DNA of 64,000 nucleotides, taken from assembly GCA_013368325.1 (NCBI GenBank), contig JAACJK010000116.1:62001-126000 (forward strand). The letters are read 5' to 3'. Both the position numbers and the translations under genes were made by a program. Positions 56,481-64,000 of the stretch are shown here, piece by piece. Every line of letters begins with the position of its first letter. Positions within the stretch are counted from its first letter, which is position 1. The stretch is from Ephemerocybe angulata. Its lineage: Eukaryota; Basidiomycota; Agaricomycetes; Agaricales; Psathyrellaceae. Below the pieces are notes generated by a model. It did not search any database. It saw only the letters and a program-made list of their open reading frames with translations, and had not been told where the DNA came from.

Positions 56481-57878
56481 TCGTCGGTGTGGGAGACGAC
56501 GGCCGTCGACGAGGCCGGACATAAGCCTCGAGAAGGTGAGGACGAGGGCGCCGGCAGTGAGGAGTCGGGACGGCGTAGCGGGCGGAAGAGACGCCTATCA
56601 TGAGCGCGGCAACGACGAGAATGTTGTGCGAGATGCGGAAGAGCGATGAGAGTGCGATGTTAGCGCGGGCTTCTTTTCTTGGAAGAAAGAAAAGGGAGAG
56701 GGACATACAGTAGCTCTACGTGCCGTGCAGTATACCTTGGGGTAATAGATGCCGACACAATCCTCACAAAATGCGCAGAACCTGGGCTTCCCGTCGTGGA
56801 AGTTGGTATTTGACGCGTGCAGCGAGGGCAGGCGACCACCGCGTACACGAGACTGCTCAGCTTTGCAAACGCCATCAAGGGCGAGCCACCTCCGCCTCCT
56901 CCGCCTGAAGGCACTCCTGTTCGCCTGGGATCCTGGAGGGCATCGCGTGAGAGGGCTGTGAGGTGGTGTAGATGAGGGAGCTAAGCATCGTGCTGATCGT
57001 GAAGGCGGAGAGGGCAGGCTAGGGAGGGCGCTGCCTTCTTGCAGAGCGGGCACTCGGAAGAAGACGAAGAGGTATGTGCTGCCCTCGAAGCAGGTCTGGT
57101 GAGCCGAGCACGAGGAGGTCCGGGTCTAAATAGCAGGAATCGTCGTCAGTTTAACTACTATACGGGAATTATACAAGAGAGCCTGAGGGAGAAACACGTA
57201 CCGCGCTTGGCGATATTGTACCTGCGCACCGAGAAGACATCAGTGTCCGCCTGTCCACCGCCATGGCCCCAGTTTTTTCCGGCCGAATGCCGACCGACGC
57301 AAGACCGAGAAAGCCTGCCTTCGCAAGGTAAGTAGCGACGAACGAGCCTGTCGCCCCCACGAGCTGGTTGCTCACGATCCCGGCTGTTGTTGCGACGCGC
57401 GAAGAGCCCGTTGGTGAACGTTGCACGGCCCATGATGGAGGAACGGGCGGCTGGGAGAACACCAGCGGAGACGGAGGATGAAACGAGCCATGACTCAAAG
57501 GCGCTGAAGAGGGTGGACGTAGATGGAGAGGGAAGGAAGGCACTGCTATGCAGATGCAGGCAAGATGCAGAATACGAGGTAGAGTTTGCGTCGACTGCTG
57601 TAGAAGAGTTAATGTCAGTATCATTCATCGCGAGTCGCAGAGACACTACGCACTGCTGGTCTGCCCAGACGCCGACGAGGGCCGCAGCAAAGCCTGCGCG
57701 GAGAATCCGGCAACGAGGAGCACGGAGACAGCGCGGTCGGGGGGAATGAGTCTTACTCGCCGTCGAGCAAGTAAACGTACGGGCCCTGGGGCCAGTCTGC
57801 GCCCACCATAATCGCAAACCCAAGCAATCTGCTCCCATTCAACCTTCGTCTCCTCCTCTTCGTCTTCCCTGCCAGCAT
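56480..57878 (-). pseudogene. MFSD5-like (molybdate-anion transporter type) MFS gene, multiply frameshifted
   Basis: Read on the minus strand, the family order is kept but spread over three frames: GADWPQGPYVYLLD, FPPTAL, SVLLVAGF, AAALVGVWADQ, RRKLYLVFCILPA, LFSAFESWLVSS with SIMGRATFTNGLFA, VATTAGIVSNQLVGATGSF, NWGHGGGQADTDVFSV, CFEGSTYLFVFFRVPALQ, FCAFCEDCVGIYYPK, and SSLFRISHNILVVAALMIGV. This is the typical sequence of eukaryotic MFSD5 / molybdate transporter 1-like proteins. At least four frame changes lie inside what should be single exons (for example between FPPTAL and SVLLVAGF, and between NGLFA and VATTAG). Some splice sites survive. The ends are approximate. It is a pseudogene unless the assembly is badly wrong here. 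Confidence 0.75.
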
Positions 57879-58300
57879 TTTTTTCGCGTCGAGCGCCGCA
57901 TGCATTACACAAGGTGTCCTTCAGCTGGGGGCTGCGCAGCTGAGCATTCTTTCCACCGAGAACGAGGCGAATCCTAAGAAGACTGCCGTGGTTATTTAAG
58001 GGGATGGGTCGTTTGGCATGGCGGCAATGGAGCCGACGACTGCTGCGCAGAATAATATCGGGGTGAGAGAGAGGAGTTGAGGCCGCCGTAACGTTTGAAA
58101 GGGAGTGGAGGAAGAAACTGAGAAGACGTCGATGGGGCATGGGCGCCATTTCCCATTTCGGATCGGACCGACGGATCAATCGCCTCCGAACCCCTGAGAC
58201 TCAGAACTCAGACCTCGACGTTCAACCACGATACCCTACCCCCACCGCCATGCCCTGGAACACCCTCTAAAAGCCCATCCATATCAAAAGGTCAAGAACC
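57879..58300. other. Intergenic
   Basis: No recognisable feature; this is the former 5' flank of the MFSD5-like pseudogene. Confidence 0.35.
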
Positions 58301-58304
58301 AGCA

Positions 58305-59640
58305 ACATGCCCGCCGAACCCTCACTCTCGACCAGACCTTTCCTCAGCACCATCACCATCGGGGCTTCTGTAGAGTAGGTATCGTAGGGAAAGAGGTCGA
58401 TCATCCTGGAGATGTACTTTGGACAAGGGATGTGGAGGAGGTTGCGAAAGATGCGAGGTATGCGAAGGTTAGGGAGAGGAGGAGTGAGCAGGAGGTCGGT
58501 GGGGATGAGGGGCCTGGGGTTGGGGCTGGGAGAAGGGAACGGAAGGGCACATCGCCGTGTGGGGTTTCTGCCGGTTTTCGTCCCCTGCGTTGACGCTTAG
58601 GCGCGCTAAAACTGTGTCATCGGCACAAGGCTCCAACCCCCTCGAGCCTCGTCGCCTCTCCCGAGTCTCGAGCGCCTTCTCTGACCCACCACCATCTTGC
58701 ACATCTCCTCGCAACGACTTCGAGCCTGGACTCACATCGCCTTGCCCTCAAACTCGATTCCACTACACGACACGCCTTTATTCTCGTACTTATATCTATT
58801 GTCTTGACTGATCGAACGAGAATGCCGACGATACTACAGCAACGCTGCATTAGGTATTACCCGTATATTAAAGAAACTCGCGACTTCGTTTGTCTCTGTT
58901 TGTTCGTGGTCTTTCTCTTCGCATCTCTCGTCACGTCGCCCTCTTATATGTAGGTTTTTGTTTCCCCTGTCCTACCCTGTCTTTTGTTGGTCTTTTGTTG
59001 TATCCTCTTTTGTGTCCGCACTTTTCTTGCTCTTTTGTTACTCTTTTTTTGTTACCCGCTTTCTGAATACATTCACTTGGACCGTCAATGTCGCTTTGAC
59101 ATTCTCATCTGCTTGGTCCCATAGTATCCGCCGCCTATATATCCCCCTTCACCCTTCTCTGGCTTCCTACCCTGTTTCTGGAGTCATAAATGCGGATCGG
59201 TCCCCAGCCTGAGTTCACCGTTTCTGAAGTGGATCAAATGACTTATATATTTCACCAACTTCTTATCCAACAGTCAGGAGTGTAGAACCCAAAGCTCTCG
59301 CCATTGCTGACCAGTCGCCGAAGCGAAGCGAGGCCGGATCTTGTGTATCTTAACTACGTGAGCCCTTCGAGATGCTAAATTTGCTATAGTGCCCACTAGG
59401 GGACGGAAGATTTCAATGGTCTCCCCTATGCTCTTCGTTAGCCTCAAATGGTTCAAGATTTATCAAAACTGGCCATCGTTCCTCACCAGTACCACCGAGG
59501 CTCGGAACTCCAACTCAACATAGCTATCGCGTAACTGACAACGACAGGTTCGACCGGCTTTCGCCCCTTCGCTACCCTTCGCGGAGGATAACTCCTCGCC
59601 AGTACTTACCACGTCTCGAAATTTACACACATTGAGACCA
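58305..59640 (+). repeat. Diverged direct duplication, copy A, with a coding-like fragment
   Basis: Parts of this stretch (about 58437-58860, 59360-59410 and 59520-59620) align by eye in order with 63256-63880. Shared words include GAGGTTAGGGAGAGGAG, AGGCGCGCT.AAA, CTCCCGAGTCTC and GAACGAGAATGCC. Upstream of the shared part, an ATG at 58306 opens MPAEPSLSTRPFLSTITIGA, and a second frame gives GKEVDHPGDVLWTRDVEEVA, but stops and a frame change lie between. It may be a dead small gene whose 3' part was duplicated. Confidence 0.55.
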
Positions 59641-60094
59641 TCCGTGCCTCCTCTTTGAAGGCAGACTGGTTGGAGAGCGCACTCAACCACGTACCCCGGC
59701 GCTTCATACCTCAACATAATTTGCTATAAATTCATTGGCTTGAACACCAGGCTCTGCGAGATCATTGCGCCCTGTGCTGTGAGCATGTCAGAAGGCCATC
59801 CATCGCGCGTGAACGTAGTGGAGTTCTCAGTGGCACATATTAACTTGTTGGCCCCCAGGAACAGACTACACCATGCATCTACTGTGCAGAAAGACATACG
59901 CATGTGCGATGAGGACCGTAGTGGAGGAGAATGTCGCACTTGTGTCAAGCGCGCAAATAGGCGCCCAACACTGATAGATGGCTTCTCAATGAATTTGGCG
60001 GAAAACACTAGAGGGTGGATATTCTTCACGGGGGAGGTGGTGGATGGTATTGTGCAAGGATTAGAAAGAGAATCGAAGAAGAGGGGAGACCTCA

Positions 60095-60485
60095 TTCACA
60101 GGCAGCCTCAAAACGGGTATCGATGGCGGGACGGCATAAGCCCGATCCATCCCTCATGTCCAAGTCGTCAAAAAGCAGATTGGACATGTGTATTCATTTC
60201 GTATTCATAAGAATAAATGGCTACATACCTAAACAAATAACTGATATATAAGTATTGAGCCTGAATACACATTGTGATCGTCAGGCCCAGTCTGGTATGC
60301 TTGAACTCACGGATATGCGGCGCCAGCCCGAACACCATCCGTCCTATTTTCAGATGCGGAATCGATCCATTTACGCTCCCTAGTCATTCGCTCCATCACA
60401 TGCCTCTCGGACGAACCGCCCAACCCAGAATATTCAATGACGCTCAAACTAAGCGCCCGCACAATGGGAGGCTGGCAATCTCCGC
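60095..60485 (+). repeat. Diverged dispersed repeat, copy 2
   Basis: Same-orientation relative of 46200-46590, about 14 kb away; see that entry for shared words. The two copies differ by many substitutions and small indels, so the duplication is old. Confidence 0.65.
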
Positions 60486-61168
60486 GTGCATCGGTTATAG
60501 CCTATGTCGAAGCCAAAACGCACGAACGAAGAGAGAACGGGCGTGGGCGAGTAATACAAAGCCCTCAAGTAATACGGTAAACATGAGGGAAGACGAAGAC
60601 TTGTAAGAAATCAATGACATGGTAAGGCTGTAAGAGGAGTGAAGAAGCTCGAAGGAACGACAGGAAAGGGGAGGATTAGACAGACGGACAGATAGATTAA
60701 GTATACACACCAAGGTCTAGAATAGAAGATAGAAACGAATAAAATCCGGCAAGAATGTGAATGCGTAGGAACCGAAGGAGTGAATGGCATCCGGGGGGTG
60801 ATATCTGTGCATAACGGGCGGGTGGTAGGAGGCGTGGCTTGGCACTACTTTCAGGGCCGTGCAAACCATCCCAGAGGCGAGGAGAGCAGGGCGTGGGCTA
60901 CTGTGTCCGGCCCAACGAAGAGCGCCAACTATGCTGGACAGGGCGGCGGAGCGTGCAGAGAAAAGTGGGCGCCTAAACTACTCGGTTTTGGGGCACTCTC
61001 ACTCTTCAAGCTCTCTACCGCGCATGACCGCCTTCATGAACGGAAAGAACTGATTCAGCGTACTTCGGGGGCGACACAGGGCTAACTACACAACGGAGGC
61101 AGGCAGATATCAGAGCTCACGCACAAAGGGAGAGAAAAGAAACGCGTACGATAGCATCCTTCATCCCA
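60486..61168. other. Intergenic, no gene recognised
   Basis: Only short frames without domains. Confidence 0.4.
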
Positions 61169-61945
61169 TCACACATGCCCCATCTTCTTCGCCCAATCAT
61201 ACGCCGTCAAGATATCGATAACGCCGAGGTAACGAATCGTCCCTCGCATTGGCCGATCGCTCTCGTCGCCGCCCTCAAGCCGCCTTCATCCTGATAGAAG
61301 AGCCACCACCGTCGATGCTCGTCCTCTTCGGAGATGGAATGCCGAAGAGTCACCTTCACCCGCCCTAGACGATTCCAGAGGGGCGTATAGCTTTCCGCAT
61401 TGTGATAGCCTGGCGAGTGTGCCCGCCTTAGCCAGCGACTTGATGATGATACGTCTCGACGACGCATTCTGTAGTTCGAGCTGTGGGCTCGTCCGTCAGT
61501 CATGACAGCAGCTAGGGAGGAGTACTACCACACACCAAAAACACTCTCAGCGTGTTCCGTCCAACAGCGTGCCGGATTGTTTTGATAATGAAGCAGCACA
61601 AGTCGCACGAGAGGTAGAAGAAGGAGCCCGATGTTGGAGAGAGAAGGTAGTCGGGGGGGCTGAGCTGGAAATGGTCTTCGCTCGGGAGGCGGATGTAGCC
61701 CTTGAACTTGGAGTCGCATTTCGGCCACGGTGTGAGCTCGCTGCCCAAGAGATCGAACGAGAACTTGTGCCGCGCTGTGAACTTGTCGTCCGTGCCGTTT
61801 TATTTTATCCCAAATCGAGATGCCTATAGGTGATCGTTAGCGGCCTCGTACTTGAACTTGGCAAGGCAGGCTACTTACAAAGATCGCTGTAGGCATGTTG
61901 TAGTCGACACGGCCTTCGTTGATGAGAACCCCGACCAACGGGCGA
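61169..61945 (-). pseudogene. Phosphatidylinositol-4-phosphate 5-kinase (PIP5K) relic
   Basis: On the minus strand three blocks match the PIP5K catalytic domain in order. The first is INEGRVDYNMPTAIF followed by a GTAAGT donor. The second is DDKFTARHKFSFDLLGSELT with KCDSKFKGY, SGSFFYLSCDLCCFIIKTIR. The third is FYQDEGGLRA and, in another frame, RYLGVIDILTAYDWAKKMGH. These correspond to the start, the ATP-binding N-lobe and the extreme C-terminus of Mss4-like kinases. The whole middle, with the DLKGS motif and the catalytic Asp region, is missing, and a frameshift splits the last block. A TGA follows GHV. It is a dead internal-deletion copy; the functional gene is presumably elsewhere. Confidence 0.7.
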
Positions 61946-63255
61946 TCCTGCTGCGAAGCGCTGGAGCCCCGGCGCGTGAAGGTCGCCTCCGCCTCCCTCG
62001 GCCAGCTATTTGCTCCCCTCGCCAACGAGCGCCTCGTCATCGTACGAAAGTGACCGCGAGCCTCCCGAGGCTTTGTACTGAGGGTAAAATCGCCGGTGCT
62101 TGGAAGAAGAGGGCGTCGAGCTGGTCGTGTTACGGCGCAGGACGGCGGGCTGGGACATGGTGCTGAGGTGGGTGCGGCGATGACGACGACGAGCCCACGG
62201 GTGGATGGAGGCGGATTTCTTGGGGTAGCAGAGACTCTTGAACTGGTCACGATAGCGGGGAGAGTCTAGTTCTACAAGGTGGGCGGGCGTGAGTTCAGTT
62301 GCGGCGGGGCCTGCTGTATGGGTGGGAACGCGGCGGGGGCTACTTCCTGGCGGTCAACGCTAGCTGGCGGTGAGGGTGGAGACCCAGTATGTTGGAGCCC
62401 TTCTTCACATGCGGCATGTCGACGTCGTCAGGCTGAGTCTCCACGAGCTTCTCTTTCGTCGTTATCGCCACGGTGTGCACGGAGGACGTCGGCGAGTGGG
62501 TGTCGATGAGGGCGATCCGGAAGAACGCTGCAGACGAGGGTACCAGACTTGCTGCATTGTGACGTTGAGGATGATCAAGAGAAGCTGAGCGCCGAGAGAT
62601 TTAGCCCTCGACCAGGTGGAGGCATCGACCGTAGGCGGAAGCAACCAGCGTGTCGAGGTTGAGGTTAGGAGCAAGCGGGAGGTCGCCCGTCATTCGGCTG
62701 TGGGACACCACCGGATCAATTGGCCCTCCGTCTCTTCGACCTCGACGGCGATGTCCTGGACTCACTGATATCAGGGAGAAGCCTGCCTGTGGGCCCGTCT
62801 CCCGACAGGCGTCTGACCCTACGCTGCACAACTTCGCCAGGCATGACGCCCAGCAGGGGCAGTCTCAGCCCGAGTCGCCGCGCCCACCCCACGCTCATCA
62901 TCCTCGCTACTCGACGGCGTCTCGCGTCTCTGTGCATTTCTTCGATCCTGAACGATGGCGGAGATTCGGGGGACCCTCACTCAAAACAAGAACAAGAGCA
63001 CGCACGACGAGAAGGCAGGAAAACACGACGAGGAGCGCCCATGCACTGCTACCAATCGGAGTGCTTAGTGCTGACTCGGACGATACCGTTGCCGTCGACG
63101 CAGACGGGGTGTGTATGCATCTGCTTCATTACTAGACTCCTCAACACGTCGCTCATCAAACTGTAGACGAGCCAAGGCCAAAATCAAGCCTCGTCAGCTC
63201 GGTGTCGTGTTCCGCGACCTGCGCGCAGTTATGCTGAACTCGTGACAGCGCTTGG
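61946..63255. other. Unassigned, possibly more PIP5K or other gene debris
   Basis: Minus-strand fragments such as DIAVEVEETEGQLIRWCPT and TGDLPLAPNLNLDTLVASAY look protein-like but belong to no family I can name and lie in different frames. No intact gene is supported. Confidence 0.35.
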
Positions 63256-63880
63256 CATCATGGAGATGGAGAAATCTACGATGGAAGTTACCTGTGCGGA
63301 GGTTAGGGAGAGGAGAAGGGTCGATGGGGATGAGGGTTTGGGTTCGAAGTTAGGGAACGGAAAGGCTCGCCGTTCGACGGGTTGTGTCCTTGCCGGTATA
63401 TGTCTCCTGCGTTGGTGGATAGGCGCGCTTAAACCCTGTTAACGGAACAGGGTTCCAACCTCCCCAATTCTCATCACACTCCCGAGTCTCCAACCCGTCT
63501 CGCACCCACCTTTCTTATACCCATTTCCCACACCTTCTCTCGCCTCTCATCTCGAATCACAACTGATTTTTTCCCTCAAGCTCCGGCGCTGGATCACGCA
63601 GGCAGCTCGGTTGGTTTAAAAGAGAGACAGGTTGTTATTGGATATATCTTGCCCTGGCTTATTGAACGAGAATGCCATCAAGATGTGCAGCAGCGCTACT
63701 CGTAATTATGAACGCTCTTGAAATGGCCCCTTCGAGATACTGACATCGCTTTAGCGCTCAATAGGAACTATCGCGTGGATGGCGACATCAGGTTCGACGA
63801 GCTCACACCACCTTCACCACCGTTCGCAGAGTGCAACCCCTCGCTAGTACGACTCCTCGAACGCGCCCATTCTGCAAACA
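63256..63880 (+). repeat. Diverged direct duplication, copy B
   Basis: Counterpart of 58437-59620 on the same strand, shorter because segments present in copy A are absent. The match reaches nearly to the end of the window and may continue beyond it. No intact frame is present. Confidence 0.55.
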
Positions 63881-64000
63881 GAATGGAGAGAACGTCTGAA
63901 CAAAACCTTGTGCCCCAGATCACGTACTCTTCGACTCTTGAGTGCAAACCCACCAAATCCATTGCCCCGGCAGTAGATTACGCTCCATGTACTGATCCTC

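Noticed and set aside
57753..57755. In-frame TAA after VYLLDGE counted as a nonsense mutation of the MFSD5-like gene
   Set aside because: It overlaps a possible GTAAGA donor, so it may once have been an intron start; the pseudogene call rests on the frameshifts instead.
61837..62250. 137-codon minus ORF as an independent gene
   Set aside because: Only its last 20 or so codons match PIP5K; the rest is Pro/Ser/Arg-rich and lacks any domain.

Overview
The window looks like nuclear DNA of a basidiomycete fungus, most likely an agaricomycete. Nearly every gene is split by short introns (about 45-90 bp) with GT...AG borders, start codons sit behind pyrimidine-rich leaders, several promoters have a TATA box close to 90 bp upstream of the ATG, and the content is typical of mushrooms and their relatives: a beta-trefoil protease inhibitor of the I66 type, a BTB protein, a NACHT-WD40 NLR, expanded single-pass membrane proteins with proline-rich tails, and MFS transporters. 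No species is named because nothing here fixes it.

Layout. 0-13 kb: an I66-like inhibitor (minus), a small single-pass membrane protein with PPxY motifs (minus), two weak small ORFs, a BTB/POZ gene (plus), then a tandem pair of paralogous membrane proteins (minus) with identical six-exon structures. 13-22 kb: a broken GNAT acetyltransferase, an unrecognised two-exon gene, and the roughly 22-exon UDP-glucose:glycoprotein glucosyltransferase (UGGT) of ER quality control, ending in RDEL. 22-29.3 kb: a drug/H+ antiporter-type MFS gene and a paralogous pseudogene on the minus strand, flanking a plus-strand O-fucosyltransferase-like gene. 30.2-30.9 kb: a small protein with a canonical eIF4E-binding motif. 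33.7-38.4 kb: a two-RRM RNA-binding protein with a tail of about 1,000 low-complexity residues. 39.2-40 kb: an intron-containing initiator tRNA-Met behind an insertion made of a hairpin, nine copies of a 28-bp repeat and a 149-bp tandem duplication, with extra copies of the tRNA 5' half. 40.6-46 kb: an Old Yellow Enzyme, a TA-flanked MITE and a sugar transporter. 46-50 kb: gene-poor. 50.3-55.7 kb: NACHT-WD40 NLR with 14 WD repeats. 56-64 kb: a graveyard with a frameshifted MFSD5-like transporter, a PIP5K relic and two families of diverged direct duplications.

The genes do not form one pathway. Housekeeping secretory functions (UGGT, perhaps the fucosyltransferase-like protein), nutrient uptake (sugar transporter), translation/RNA control (RRM protein, eIF4E-binding candidate, initiator tRNA) and self/non-self or defence-type genes (NLR, protease inhibitor) are interspersed with decaying paralogues. 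The points most worth checking are the split/duplicated initiator tRNA locus, the two GC-AG introns, the OYE with an altered HxxN site and the eIF4E-binding candidate. All functions come from reading motifs by eye; no database search was run.
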